This document shows positions 40,303-49,399 of a stretch of DNA of 64,000 bases, piece by piece (position 1 is the stretch's first letter; every line of letters starts with the position of its first letter). The translations under genes and the position numbers were made by a program. Under the pieces are notes generated by a model, which had not been told where the DNA came from, searched no databases, and saw only the letters and a list, made by a program, of their open reading frames with translations. This DNA comes from JBOGOC01 sp050747525. Lineage in GTDB: Bacteria; Acidobacteriota; Polarisedimenticolia; JACPZX01; DASXTC01. The stretch spans positions 49,694 to 113,693 of the forward strand of contig JBOGOC010000063.1 in NCBI GenBank assembly GCA_050747525.1, given 5' to 3'.

Positions 40303-41547
40303 ATGAGCGCACACCGGCGTCACGAACGAAGGGCTCGGCGGGCGGTCGCGGCGGCGCTGCTGGCGGTCGCCTCCGCGTGGCTCTGCGCGCCCTCCACTGC
40401 CTCGCCGCGGGGCGCAGCGGAAGAGACAGGAGGGCCCGTCAAGCTGCGCTACATCGGGCACTCCTGCTTCCTCATCACCACGCCGGAAGGCGTGCGCCTG
40501 GTCGTGGACCCGTTCACCAGCGAGGAGTGGCCGGGGATGCGACTGCCGCCGCTGGAGGCCGACCACGTGCTGGTGACGCATCCGCACTGGGATCACGCGG
40601 CCTACGCATCGGTCCGGGGGTCGCCCCGCGTCACGAGCTCGGCGGGGATCTTCGCGGAGAAGGACTTCGGCGTGCGCGGGATCACCGGCCGGCACGCCGA
40701 GGTGGGAGGCGCGCAGATCGGCTACCTCAACACGGTGTTCGTGATCCGCACGGGAGGCATCCGCATCTGCCATCTGGGAGACAACGGGCCGCCGGCCGAT
40801 TCTCCGGCCCTCGCGGAAGCGATCGGGAAAGTCGACGTCCTCCTGATACCGATCGATTCGGAGCGCCGCGTGCTCGACTATCAGCAGGCGCGTGCCTGGA
40901 TCGAGGCGCTCGGGCCGCGCCTGGTGATCCCCATGCATTACCGTGCTCACGGCGTCACCTTCGACAACGTCCCGGGGCTGGGGACTCCGGATGAATGGCT
41001 TTCGGGGCAGCCCGGATACCGCCGCGTGCCGGGCGACACGCTGGTGCTGGACGCCTCCTCCACCGACCCGGAGGCCTGGCCCGCTGTGGGAGCGGCGGCG
41101 GTGCGCGTGCTGACCCTGCCGGGTCAGCGCCTGGGCCGCGAGACGGCCGGCGTGGCCGGCCGGGCCGAGGCCCTCGAGGCGAAGCGGCAGGCCGACGTGG
41201 CGCTGTCCGGCGGGGACACCACGACGGCGCTAGGCCACCTGCAGCAGGCCGTGTCGCTGGATCCCTCGGACGCCGACGCGCTGCAGAAGATCGGCTTCCT
41301 GCACCTCCATGCCAGGCGCCCCGATCTCGCGGCGGACTTCCTGTCGCGCTCCGCGCGCGCCGCTGGGATGGGTGACGTGAAGGTCGCCTCGCTCTCCTGG
41401 CTGGGAGCAGGGATGGCCTTCGACCTCATGGGACGGCGCGAGGACGCGCGGGCCGCCTACCAAGCGGTGATCGGCCTGGGAGTGAACGACGAGAACCAGG
41501 TGGATCAGGCGAAAACCTATCTCGAGTCCCCGTACCAGGAGGATTGA
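40303..41547 (+). CDS. MBL-fold metallohydrolase with C-terminal TPR
   Basis: A 414-residue exported protein (basic N-terminus, hydrophobic AVAAALLAVASAWLCAPS signal). The beta-lactamase-like domain begins at residue ~45: KLRYIGHSCFLI, the THPHWDHAA metal motif, the HLGDNG segment and the MHYRAHG end, similar to UlaG/RomA-type MBL hydrolases. The C-terminal ~110 residues are TPR-like (ALGHLQQAVSLDPSDADALQKIGFLHLHARRPD). Substrate unknown; lipid or phosphodiester hydrolysis is plausible. The ATG has no Shine-Dalgarno and sits 10 bases after the U-run, so expression may depend on read-through or on a leaderless transcript. The next gene overlaps its stop closely. Confidence 0.8.
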   Translation: MSAHRRHERRARRAVAAALLAVASAWLCAPSTASPRGAAEETGGPVKLRYIGHSCFLITTPEGVRLVVDPFTSEEWPGMRLPPLEADHVLVTHPHWDHAAYASVRGSPRVTSSAGIFAEKDFGVRGITGRHAEVGGAQIGYLNTVFVIRTGGIRICHLGDNGPPADSPALAEAIGKVDVLLIPIDSERRVLDYQQARAWIEALGPRLVIPMHYRAHGVTFDNVPGLGTPDEWLSGQPGYRRVPGDTLVLDASSTDPEAWPAVGAAAVRVLTLPGQRLGRETAGVAGRAEALEAKRQADVALSGGDTTTALGHLQQAVSLDPSDADALQKIGFLHLHARRPDLAADFLSRSARAAGMGDVKVASLSWLGAGMAFDLMGRREDARAAYQAVIGLGVNDENQVDQAKTYLESPYQED

Positions 41548-41564
41548 TCGAGGGAGCACCGCAG

Positions 41565-43193
41565 ATGACCCAGGCTGCGCGGCATCGTCTCCTTCTGGTG
41601 ATGGTGTGCGCTGCCGCCTTTCTGCCGGGCCTCGTGGGGCGCACGCTCTGGCCGCCCGACGAGCCGCGCTACGCGCTGGTGGCCCGCGACATGATCGAGC
41701 GTCACGACTACGTCGTGCCGCGCAAGGCGGGGGAGGTCTACCACTCGCAGCCCCCGCTCTTCCTGTGGGCCGAGGCCCTGGCCGCGCACCTCCTCGGTGG
41801 GATGAGCGAGACGGCCGCGCGCCTCCCCTCCTTCGTCGCCGCGCTGTCCTGCGTGCTGGTGACGCGGGGACTGGCGGCGGGCATGTTCGGCCCCTCGGCG
41901 GGCCTGGCGGCCGGGCTCGTGCTGGCCACGAGCCTCCGTTTCATGCTCTCGGCCCAGTGGGCCGCCACGGACATGCTGCTGTGCGCACTGGTCACGGCGG
42001 CCCTGGCTCGGGTGTGGCGGGTGGTTCGGGAAGAAAGCTTGCGGGCCTGGCCGGCGTGGGCCCTGGCTGGCCTCGCTGCTCTCACCAAGGGGCCGGTGGG
42101 CCTGGTGCTGCCGGCGCTGGTGTCTCTCGCCGGGACGCCCGGCAGCGGAGCGCGCCGCTTCGGCGTGCTGCGGCCGGGGTCCGGCGCGGCGGTCGCCGCG
42201 CTTGTGGTGGCCCCCTGGTACCTGGCCTATGCATGGGGCGCCGGCGGGGGACTGGCCGCGAACCTGATCCTCCAGCAATCGGTGAGGCGGTACCTGGAGG
42301 CGTGGAACAACGTCCAGCCGTGGCACTACTTCCTCTGGAGGCTGCCGCTGGACCTCCTTCCGTGGAGCCCGGCGCTCCTTGTGGCGCTGGGATGGTCCTT
42401 GCGCAGGATGCCCGCCCCCGAGCGGCGGTTCCTGTGGGCCTGGCTGGGAGTGGTGTTTCTCTTCTTCACCCTCTCGTCGGGCAAGCGGGGCGTGTACATC
42501 CTTCCCCTTTACCCCGCGGCGGCCATCCTGATAGGCTGGTGCCTCGTTCAAGGCGCTGCCCCGGGCACCGGGCCCCGCTGGCTGGCCTCGACGGCGAGAC
42601 GCGCTCCGGCCCTGGTCGTCGCGCTCGCCGGAGCGGGCCTGCTCTATGCCTGGCTTCAGCACGGGGCGCAGATCAGTCGGTTCGGCGTCGTTCCCGTCTG
42701 GCTGGCAGTCGTGGCTTTCGCGGCAGGAGCGTCCTCCTCGCTTGTTCCCCATCGCGCCGTGGTGCCGTGCACCGCGGCCGCCGTCGTCCTGCTGTCGATG
42801 ATTGCCTCCCTGTGGGCGGTGCCACTCGAGAACCGCAGGCAGAACGTCGTCGTGTTCGCGGCGGATATCGCGCGGCGGGTGCCGCCCGGCAGGCCTCTGG
42901 CCATCGTCGAGGACCGGTACGAGGATCTCGTCTATTACAGCCGGAGAGACGCCTCGATGGTGCGTCCGGGAGCGTCCCTGAGACGGTGGCTGTCCGGCAC
43001 GGCCGACGCGTATGCCGTGCTGGACGAGCGGGCATGGATCGATCTGCGGTCAATCCCAGGCGTGGACCACGAAGTGTTGTCGGAAACGGCTCTGGCGGGT
43101 GATCCCTACCGCCTGGTCCTGACACGAAATCACGGGGAGGATTCCGATGCACGCGATACCGGGCCTTTCGGTGGTGGTGCCGCTCCTCAATGA
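41565..43193 (+). CDS. GT39-type membrane glycosyltransferase (ArnT/PMT family)
   Basis: A 542-residue protein with about 11-12 transmembrane segments. The first extracytoplasmic loop has the acidic motif WPPDEPRYALVARDM, the divalent-metal/acceptor signature of GT-C transferases that use polyprenyl-phosphate sugars on the outer face. The central repeats are hydrophobic (LVLATSLRFMLSAQWAATDMLLCAL), and the C-terminal soluble part holds a mixed region (RRDASMVRPGASLRRWL). It probably transfers a sugar to lipid A, a protein or a polysaccharide. ATG at 41565 has GGGAG upstream. The GT2 gene overlaps its end by 47 bases and may supply the lipid-linked sugar. Confidence 0.8.
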   Translation: MTQAARHRLLLVMVCAAAFLPGLVGRTLWPPDEPRYALVARDMIERHDYVVPRKAGEVYHSQPPLFLWAEALAAHLLGGMSETAARLPSFVAALSCVLVTRGLAAGMFGPSAGLAAGLVLATSLRFMLSAQWAATDMLLCALVTAALARVWRVVREESLRAWPAWALAGLAALTKGPVGLVLPALVSLAGTPGSGARRFGVLRPGSGAAVAALVVAPWYLAYAWGAGGGLAANLILQQSVRRYLEAWNNVQPWHYFLWRLPLDLLPWSPALLVALGWSLRRMPAPERRFLWAWLGVVFLFFTLSSGKRGVYILPLYPAAAILIGWCLVQGAAPGTGPRWLASTARRAPALVVALAGAGLLYAWLQHGAQISRFGVVPVWLAVVAFAAGASSSLVPHRAVVPCTAAAVVLLSMIASLWAVPLENRRQNVVVFAADIARRVPPGRPLAIVEDRYEDLVYYSRRDASMVRPGASLRRWLSGTADAYAVLDERAWIDLRSIPGVDHEVLSETALAGDPYRLVLTRNHGEDSDARDTGPFGGGAAPQ

Positions 43194-43902
43194 AGAGAAG
43201 AACGTCGAACCGCTCGTCCAGGAAATCCATACGAACGTGGGTCCGCGGGCCCGGGTCTACGAGATCATCCTGGTGAACGACGGGAGCCAGGATCGCACCG
43301 GCGCGATGTGCGATGCCTTGTCGAGACGGGATGCCCGCGTGCGCGTCGTCCATCATGAGAAGAACCGCGGCTACGGAGCCGCCCTTCGCTCGGGGTTCCA
43401 CGCTTCGTGCCAGCCCTACATCTTCACCACCGACGGGGATCTGCAGTTCGACATGGCGGAGATCGGCCGCCTGCTCCAGCTGCTGGAGGGGGCGGACATC
43501 GTGATGGGCTACCGCGCCCACCGGATGGACCCCGCGCACCGGCGCGTCAACGCCACCGTGTACAAGCAGGTGATGCGCCGGCTCTTCGGCGTGACGCAGA
43601 AGGACCTGGACTGCGCCTTCAAGATCTACCGCCGCGATTCGCTGGAGGCGCTGACCCTGGTGTCGGACGGGATCCTGATCAGCGGAGAGATTCTCATGCG
43701 GGCGATGCGGCAGGGCTTCGTGATCCGCGAGGTGGCGGTGAGCCATTATCCCCGGACGCACGGACGGCAGACGGGCAACCATCCCCGCGTGGTGGCCACG
43801 GCCATGGTGGAGCTGGCGCGCCTCTGGAGGGCTTCACGCCAGCAGGAGTCAGTGGCCCGTCAGACCACCGCCGCGGGCTCCGGGGGCGGGGCGGGAAGCT
43901 GA
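43147..43902 (+). CDS. GT2 family glycosyltransferase (dolichyl/undecaprenyl-P-mannose synthase-like)
   Basis: A 251-residue GT-A fold enzyme: SVVVPLLNEEKNV (nucleotide binding), LVNDGSQDRT (DxD-type), TTDGDLQFD, and a basic acceptor-binding region (YKQVMRRLFGVTQKDLDCAF). Transfers a sugar from a nucleotide donor to a polyprenyl phosphate on the inner membrane face. No transmembrane helices, so it resembles the short DPM1-type synthases. GGGGAGG precedes ATG 43147. It overlaps the GT39 gene by 47 bases, so the pair likely forms one pathway: synthesis, then use, of a lipid-linked sugar. Its end overlaps the converging radical SAM gene by 43 bases. Confidence 0.88.
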   Translation: MHAIPGLSVVVPLLNEEKNVEPLVQEIHTNVGPRARVYEIILVNDGSQDRTGAMCDALSRRDARVRVVHHEKNRGYGAALRSGFHASCQPYIFTTDGDLQFDMAEIGRLLQLLEGADIVMGYRAHRMDPAHRRVNATVYKQVMRRLFGVTQKDLDCAFKIYRRDSLEALTLVSDGILISGEILMRAMRQGFVIREVAVSHYPRTHGRQTGNHPRVVATAMVELARLWRASRQQESVARQTTAAGSGGGAGS

Positions 43903-45401
43903 TCCATGGCCCGCTCGAGCTGTCCGCAGACGTCCTGCATGTACTCGTAGAAGTGCTTGTGCAGCACGGCCACGGTGATCGCCTCCTTGAGCGCGGAGGG
44001 GCGGAAGGCCAGCGTCTTGGCCAGGACCGAGAGCGTGAAGCGGCGCCGGCGTGACGTGGTGAACAGGATGCAGTCGCGCAGGAAGCGCCAGCCGATCTTC
44101 ACGTCCCCCTTGTTGAGGTAGAGCTTTTCCTTGACCTGTCCGCCGCGGGTGAGCAGGTAGTCCACGGTGCGCCCGGCCATGTTCTCGAAATCGTACAGGC
44201 GCTCGATCAGGTCCCTGTAGCCTCGATAAAGCTGCTGGCTCGTCATGGCCTTGGGGATGATGTTGGTCATGATGAACTGATCGCCCGTGTTGAAGCTGAG
44301 GAGGCGGTCGTCCTTGGCCAGGCGATCGTGCAGGGGCGTCTTGGGCACCGCGTTGAGCATGCCGGTCATGGACACGGGGATGCGGGCCGCCGTGATGAAG
44401 TCGAACTGCTCCTGGAAGATGGCCGGGTCGTCGTTGTCGAATCCCACGATCATGCCCGCGTCCACGCGGATGCCGTAGCTCTGCACCTTCAGCACCTGCT
44501 CCAGGATGTCTCCCCGCACGTTCTGGCGCTTCTTGGTCTCCAGCAGCGAGGCCTTGCGGGGCGTCTCGATGCCGATGAAGATGCTCTGGAAGTTGGCGTC
44601 GCGCAACAGCTGCAGTATCTCGTCGTCCTGGGCCACGTCCAGACTGACCTCGGTGTTGAAGTCCACGGCGAAGTCGGTCTCATGGCCGAACTCCACGAGG
44701 GCCCGCAGCAGGGCCTTGGCCCGTCGCTTGTCGCCGATGAAATTGTCGTCCACCAGGAAGATCCGCTCCACACCCAGTTTGTGCAGCTCGCGGACCTCCT
44801 TCATGACCATGGGGATGGTCTTGGCGCGGGGTCTCCGCCCGAAGATGGTGATGATGTCGCAGAACTCGCAGGTGAAGGGGCAGCCGCGCGCGAACTGGAT
44901 GCACACCGTGCGGTAGGCACCCAGGTTCAGCAGATCGAAGCGGGGGAGGGGCACCGTCTCCATGTCGGTCTTGTCTTCCCGATGGTACCTCGGCTTCCAT
45001 GCGCCCGCCTCGAAGTCCTGCAGGAACTGCGGCCAGGTCACCTCGGCCTCGTCCATGAACACGACGTCGGCGTGCGCGCCCAGATCGTCCGGGCAGAGGG
45101 AAGCATACGGGCCGCCGACCACCACGAACTTCCCGCGGCGGCGGAACTCGTCCATGATCTCCTTCATCCGCTTCTGGTGGATGATGTAGCCGGTCACCCC
45201 GACGATGTCGGCCTCGACGTCGAAGTTCACCTCGTCGACGTTCTCGTCGCAGACCGTGATCTCGTGGTGGGGCGGCGTGAGCGCTGCCAGCGTGGGGAGG
45301 GCCAGGTTCGAGAACATGCACCGGGCGTCCACCATGTCGAGGATGCGATCGAAGGTCCAGAACGACTCGGGGTTCCGGGGAGCCACGAGATAGATCTTCA
45401 T
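43860..45401 (-). CDS. B12-binding-domain radical SAM protein (DUF4070/HpnP-like)
   Basis: A 513-residue protein. The N-terminal ~130 residues form a cobalamin-binding-like Rossmann domain (VAPRNPESFW, EADIVGVTGYIIHQKR, VVVGGPYASLCPDD). The radical SAM cluster motif is CPFTCEFC (Cys174, 178, 181). The C-terminal ~120 residues are a basic, helical DUF4070-type region. Such proteins methylate unactivated carbons, for example hopanoid HpnP; the substrate here is unknown and no hopanoid genes are nearby. Start ATG 45401 has GAGG 5 bases upstream; GTG 45407 would add two residues. Converges on the GT2 gene. Confidence 0.85.
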   Translation of the reverse strand: MKIYLVAPRNPESFWTFDRILDMVDARCMFSNLALPTLAALTPPHHEITVCDENVDEVNFDVEADIVGVTGYIIHQKRMKEIMDEFRRRGKFVVVGGPYASLCPDDLGAHADVVFMDEAEVTWPQFLQDFEAGAWKPRYHREDKTDMETVPLPRFDLLNLGAYRTVCIQFARGCPFTCEFCDIITIFGRRPRAKTIPMVMKEVRELHKLGVERIFLVDDNFIGDKRRAKALLRALVEFGHETDFAVDFNTEVSLDVAQDDEILQLLRDANFQSIFIGIETPRKASLLETKKRQNVRGDILEQVLKVQSYGIRVDAGMIVGFDNDDPAIFQEQFDFITAARIPVSMTGMLNAVPKTPLHDRLAKDDRLLSFNTGDQFIMTNIIPKAMTSQQLYRGYRDLIERLYDFENMAGRTVDYLLTRGGQVKEKLYLNKGDVKIGWRFLRDCILFTTSRRRRFTLSVLAKTLAFRPSALKEAITVAVLHKHFYEYMQDVCGQLERAMDQLPAPPPEPAAVV

Positions 45402-45468
45402 GAGCACCTCGCAGGGAAGTTGTTACGCCGCTGACGAAATCCGTGTGACCCGGGTCGCGCCGCCGGGT

Positions 45469-46467
45469 TCAGGAATCGATGTACCCGAGCATGACACGGT
45501 CGATGGTGTCGGCCGTGACCAGGCTGATGCCCAGCTTGCGTGCGCCCTCCTCGACCGTGCGGATGACCTCGAGGCGCTGGTCCTGCGGCACGTCCTCGAG
45601 CAGCCGCTCTGCGTCCGCGCTCCACGAAAGGTGGCGCTGTACGGGCTGCGCCTTTTCCTGCGTCTCCGCCGCCACGGCCCGGTGCGCCTGCGTGGCGGTT
45701 CCGGGAGTGACCAGCACATTGCAGGCCGCCATGCGGAGGAGGTTGCCGGTCGTGGATCCAAGGGACCCGTCGAGATCGTCCTGCGCGGCGTGGGCGCCCG
45801 TCTTGCCCACCACCAGGAGCCAGGGCTTCTTCTCGCGGCTCATCTTGAGAAGGCGATCGAACGGCTTCCCTTCGGTGACCACGAACTCCAGCTCGGTCCC
45901 CTCGGCGGCGGCGCGCCGGCGCGCCGATTCGAGCGCGTCCGAGGCGCTGCGGGCCAGCGGTCCGTCGGCCACCACGACTCCCTCCACGCCGCGGCCCGTG
46001 GCGGTGCTGAACGTGACGGCCGCGCACAGCGCGTCGAGCGAAGGGGCCGAGCCGTCCACGGCAACCATGATGGGGCCCTCCGCGGGGATGAGATCCTTGA
46101 CCACGAGGATGTCGGTTCCGGCTCCCCGCACGACCCGCTCGGCGACCGAGCCGATCTGGCTCTCGTCCACCGCTCCCGTCCCCAGGGCGCCCATGATCAC
46201 GAGGTCATTTCCGCCCTTGCGGATGTCCTCGAGCAGGGCCTGATGGTGCCGGCCGCCCAGCTCCCTGCGCTCGAAGGGAACCGATGCCGAGCGGCAGCAC
46301 TCCTCCATCAGATCGAGGTACGACTCGGTGACCCCGGGAGCGAACACGTGGCTTCCGATGATGGTGGCCTGCATGCGCGTGGCCAGATCCACCGCGAGAT
46401 CGATCGCGGCGAATGAGTGACCCGAGTTGTCGACGGGAACGTAAATCTTGCGATAGGAGCGAGGCAT
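45469..46467 (-). CDS. tandem universal stress protein with C-terminal PCP_red-like domain
   Basis: A 332-residue protein. Two Usp domains follow each other: residues ~7-130 (RKIYVPVDNSGHS, VIMGALGTG, ILVVKDLI) and ~135-265 (IMVAVDGSAPSLDAL, LLVVGKTGAHAAQ, LRMAACNVLVTPG). The last ~60 residues (SWSADAERLLEDVPQDQRLEVIRTVEEGARKLG) match the PCP_red domain found at the end of dark protochlorophyllide reductase subunit B and in other proteins. ATP-binding glycines are only partly kept. GGAGA precedes ATG 46467. Stands between the radical SAM gene and the divergent ABC operon. A stress or redox-sensing role is inferred. Confidence 0.82.
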   Translation of the reverse strand: MPRSYRKIYVPVDNSGHSFAAIDLAVDLATRMQATIIGSHVFAPGVTESYLDLMEECCRSASVPFERRELGGRHHQALLEDIRKGGNDLVIMGALGTGAVDESQIGSVAERVVRGAGTDILVVKDLIPAEGPIMVAVDGSAPSLDALCAAVTFSTATGRGVEGVVVADGPLARSASDALESARRRAAAEGTELEFVVTEGKPFDRLLKMSREKKPWLLVVGKTGAHAAQDDLDGSLGSTTGNLLRMAACNVLVTPGTATQAHRAVAAETQEKAQPVQRHLSWSADAERLLEDVPQDQRLEVIRTVEEGARKLGISLVTADTIDRVMLGYIDS

Positions 46468-46615
46468 CAAGAGTCTCCGGCCGCCAGCGGAATCATCACC
46501 TGGTGTCTCGGACGGCGGGCCAGCACCCTAACACACGGTTTCTCGGAGTGTCAATGTGGCCCGCGTGGATCCGGTGATAGGCGTGTGTCAGGATTGCGGC
46601 CTCCTGGAGGCGGAA

Positions 46616-47542
46616 TTGAGCAGTGCCATCGACGTCACGCATCTGCAGCACCGGTTCGGCGATCGCGTCGCGCTTTCCGACGTCAGCTTCACGGTGCCGC
46701 GCGGGCAGATGGCGGCGCTGCTGGGGCCGAACGGCGGGGGCAAGACCACCCTGTTCCGGATCCTGGCCACGCTGCTTCGCCCCGGCGGCGGGGACGCCGG
46801 CATCCTGGGTCATTCGGTGAGCCGCGATCCGGACGGCGTGAGACGGTGCCTGGGAGTCGTGTTCCAGAGCCCCAGTCTGGACCGGATGCTCACCACGCGC
46901 GAGAACCTGCGCCACCACGGCATGCTGCACGGGCTGCATGGCGCGCTGCTGGAGAGTCGCCTCGCCGAGGCGCTCGATCTGGTGAGGCTGACGGATCGCG
47001 CGCACGAGCGGGCGGGACAGCTCTCGGGAGGCCTGCAGAGACGCGCCGAGCTGGCCAAGTCGCTGATGCACCGCCCCGACGTGCTGCTGCTCGACGAGCC
47101 AAGCACCGGGCTCGATCCGGGCGCGCGCCGCGACTTTCTCGGCCACCTCGCCACGCTGGCCGAGGGCGGCGTGACCGTGCTCCTGACCACGCATTTCATG
47201 GAAGAGGCGGAACGCTGCCAGTGGGCGGGGATTCTTCACGAAGGGCGCCTCGTGGCGTGGGATTCCCCCGATCGCCTCAAGGCCTCCATCGGAGGCGACG
47301 TGGTGATGGTGCGCGGCAAGGACCCGCAGGCACTCGCCGGGAAGGTGCGCGAGCGCTTCGGGCTTCATCCCACGTGGGTGGACGGCACGCTGCGCTACGA
47401 AGCGGAGGCCGGGCACCGCCTCGCCGCGGCGCTGGTGGACGCCTTTCCGGATGACGTGACCTCGGTGACCTGGGGGAGGCCCACGCTGGAAGACGTCTTC
47501 ACGCACCTGACGGGACGGACGCTCAGCGAGGCCGCGGCGTGA
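46616..47542 (+). CDS. ABC transporter ATP-binding protein (ABC-2 exporter)
   Basis: A 308-residue ATPase: Walker A GPNGGGKTT, Q-loop in VVFQSPSLDR, signature LSGGLQRRAELAKSLM, Walker B DVLLLDEPSTG, switch His in LLTTHFMEEAE. It belongs to the DrrA/CcmA-like group for ABC-2 exporters. A C-terminal ~80-residue domain follows. TTG at 46616 with GGAGG 5 bases upstream is preferred to GTG at 46556 which adds 20 residues (VDPVIGVCQDCGLLE) without support. It couples with the permease by GTGA overlap. The cargo is unknown; heme-copper oxidase assembly genes converge on it from the other strand. Confidence 0.87.
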   Translation: MSSAIDVTHLQHRFGDRVALSDVSFTVPRGQMAALLGPNGGGKTTLFRILATLLRPGGGDAGILGHSVSRDPDGVRRCLGVVFQSPSLDRMLTTRENLRHHGMLHGLHGALLESRLAEALDLVRLTDRAHERAGQLSGGLQRRAELAKSLMHRPDVLLLDEPSTGLDPGARRDFLGHLATLAEGGVTVLLTTHFMEEAERCQWAGILHEGRLVAWDSPDRLKASIGGDVVMVRGKDPQALAGKVRERFGLHPTWVDGTLRYEAEAGHRLAAALVDAFPDDVTSVTWGRPTLEDVFTHLTGRTLSEAAA

Positions 47543-48306
47543 GGGCCTGGCTGGCGATCCTTTCCCTGTCGTGGAGGGAGGTGCTGCGCTTCGTGCGCCA
47601 GCGCAGCCGTCTGGTGGGCGCGTTCGGGCAGCCGCTGCTGTTCTGGCTGCTGCTGGGAGGAGGCCTGAAGGCCTCGTTCCGTCCGGCCGGGGACCAGGGC
47701 ACCGACTACATGACTTATTTCTATCCCGGCATCATCGCCCTCGCGCTGCTGTTCACCGCCATCTTCGCGACCATCTCCGTCGTGGAGGATCGCAAGGGAG
47801 GATTCCTTCAGGGCGTGCTGGTTTCCCCCGTGCCGCGCTGGAGCATCGTGATGGGCCAGGCGGCCGGGGCGACGGCGCTGGCCGTGCTGCAGGGAAGCCT
47901 GCTGCTGGCGCTGGCTCCCGCCGCCGGCGTGAAGCTCACTCTCACCGCGGTCGCCGCCTCGCTGGCGGTGATGACCCTGCTGGCCCTGTCGCTCACCGGC
48001 CTGGGGCTGCTGCTGGCGTGGCGCATGGACTCCACGCAGGGATTCCACGCGGTGATGAACCTGCTTCTGATGCCGATGTGGCTGCTGTCCGGCGCGTTCT
48101 TTCCGGCAGCGGGGGCGCCCCGCTGGCTGGCCGCCGTCATGGCGGTCAACCCCATGACCTACGGGATGTCCGCCCTGCGCCGGGCCCTGGGATCGGGGAG
48201 CGCCGCGGCCCTGCCACCGATGGGCACCTCGCTCGCGATCCTCGCGATCTTTGCCGCTGCCACACTGGTCTCGGCGACCGTGCTGGCGCGCCGCGCCTCA
48301 GCCTAG
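47539..48306 (+). CDS. ABC-2 type permease
   Basis: A 255-residue membrane protein with six transmembrane segments (first near LVGAFGQPLLFWLLLGGG; then IIALALLFTAIFATISVVED; LAVLQGSLLLALAPAAG; LTAVAASLAVMTLLALSL; FHAVMNLLLMPMWLLSGAFF; LAILAIFAAATLVSATVL). The ABC-2 signature VEDRKGGFLQGVLVSPVPRW is present. GTG at 47539 overlaps the ATPase stop (GTGA). Forms the exporter with the preceding ATPase; drug or lipid substrates are possible. The stop overlaps by 4 bases the end of the converging DUF420 gene. Confidence 0.88.
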   Translation: MRAWLAILSLSWREVLRFVRQRSRLVGAFGQPLLFWLLLGGGLKASFRPAGDQGTDYMTYFYPGIIALALLFTAIFATISVVEDRKGGFLQGVLVSPVPRWSIVMGQAAGATALAVLQGSLLLALAPAAGVKLTLTAVAASLAVMTLLALSLTGLGLLLAWRMDSTQGFHAVMNLLLMPMWLLSGAFFPAAGAPRWLAAVMAVNPMTYGMSALRRALGSGSAAALPPMGTSLAILAIFAAATLVSATVLARRASA

Positions 48307-48713
48307 CCGTACAGCATCAAGTAGACGATCACGCCGGTCACCGAGACGTACAGCCAGATCGGCAGCGTCCATCGGGCCAGCCGCGCGTGACGATCGAACT
48401 GCCCTCTCCACGCGCGGGTGAGGGTCGTCAGCGCGAGCGGAACGATGGCCGCGGCCAGGATGATGTGCGTGATCAGGATGACGAAGTACACGACGCGGGC
48501 TGCGCCGGTTCCGGTGTAGGGGACCGAGCCCGCTTTGGCGTGGTAGATCAGGTACGAGATCAGGAACAGGACCGACACGCAGAAGGCGGCCGTCATGCAG
48601 GCCTGATGCGCCGCGATGCGCCGCCTGCGGATGAGCACCCATCCGGTCACGAGCAGCACGGCGCTCGTGGAGTTGAGCACGGCGTTGAGCCCCGGCAGCC
48701 ACGAGACGTCCAT
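48303..48713 (-). CDS. DUF420 family membrane protein, oxidase assembly associated
   Basis: A 136-residue protein with four transmembrane helices (LNSTSAVLLVTGWVLI, MTAAFCVSVLFLISYLIY, VVYFVILITHIILAAAIVPLAL, WLYVSVTGVIVYLMLYG). Conserved histidines in RRIAAHQACM, YHAKAG and ITHIILA could bind heme or copper. DUF420 genes commonly sit with sco, ctaA and ctaB genes, and Bacillus relatives are needed for oxidase assembly. ATG at 48713 touches the sco stop (TGATG). Last gene of the maturation operon and converges with the ABC permease by 4 bases. Confidence 0.85.
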   Translation of the reverse strand: MDVSWLPGLNAVLNSTSAVLLVTGWVLIRRRRIAAHQACMTAAFCVSVLFLISYLIYHAKAGSVPYTGTGAARVVYFVILITHIILAAAIVPLALTTLTRAWRGQFDRHARLARWTLPIWLYVSVTGVIVYLMLYG

Positions 48714-49399
48714 CAGGAGCCCTTCCGCAGAGTCTCCAGGTCCTCGGCCAGGCGCCGCACCGAGTCTTCGTCGGTGCCGTGGTAGTAGCCGCGGATACGC
48801 CCGGCCGGATCCACCAGCACGAAGCGCTCCGAGTGGGTGACCTCTTCCTCGCCGGGAGGCGCGCCGGGGCCGTTGTCCAGCATGGTCAGGCGGAAGCCGT
48901 CGTGGACCAGCCCCTGGATCACGTCGCGCGGGCCGGTGAGGAACATCCACATGTCCGCGGCGCCGGCGGGCACGCGGTATCGGGAGGCGTAGTGCGCCAG
49001 CACGTCGGGCGTGTCGTGCGCGGGATCCACCGTGAAGGAGACGAAGCGCACGTCATCGCGCTCCAGATGGGGAATGGACTGGATCAGGCCCGACATCCGC
49101 GTGGAGAGCAGCGGGCAGATCCCCGCGCAGCGGGTGAAGATGAAATCGGCCACCCACCACCGGCCTCGCAGATCGTCGAGGGTCACCGTCTCCCCGGTCC
49201 GATCCACGAGCGAGAAGGGGGGGATCGTGCCCAGGCCCTCCGGCGTCTCGAGCACCGTGGGAGCCGGCGGCGCGGAGGCGCCGGCCAGCGGCGCGCGCGC
49301 GGACATCAGGCCCCAGGTCGCCACGGCCGCGACCAGCACGATGACGCCGCACAGCGATCCCCAGATGAGCGCGGCAAGGGCACGTGCCGGGCGGCTCAC
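48713..49399 (-). CDS. Sco1/SenC copper chaperone
   Basis: A 228-residue thioredoxin-fold protein with an N-terminal anchor helix (LAALIWGSLCGVIVLVAAVATWGL). The copper-binding CxxxC is FTRCAGICPLL, with the third ligand His in THSERFVLVD. It delivers copper to the CuA site of cytochrome c oxidase. GTG at 49399 overlaps the ctaB stop (GTGA), and its end touches the DUF420 start. No oxidase structural gene is in the window. Confidence 0.9.
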   Translation of the reverse strand: MSRPARALAALIWGSLCGVIVLVAAVATWGLMSARAPLAGASAPPAPTVLETPEGLGTIPPFSLVDRTGETVTLDDLRGRWWVADFIFTRCAGICPLLSTRMSGLIQSIPHLERDDVRFVSFTVDPAHDTPDVLAHYASRYRVPAGAADMWMFLTGPRDVIQGLVHDGFRLTMLDNGPGAPPGEEEVTHSERFVLVDPAGRIRGYYHGTDEDSVRRLAEDLETLRKGS

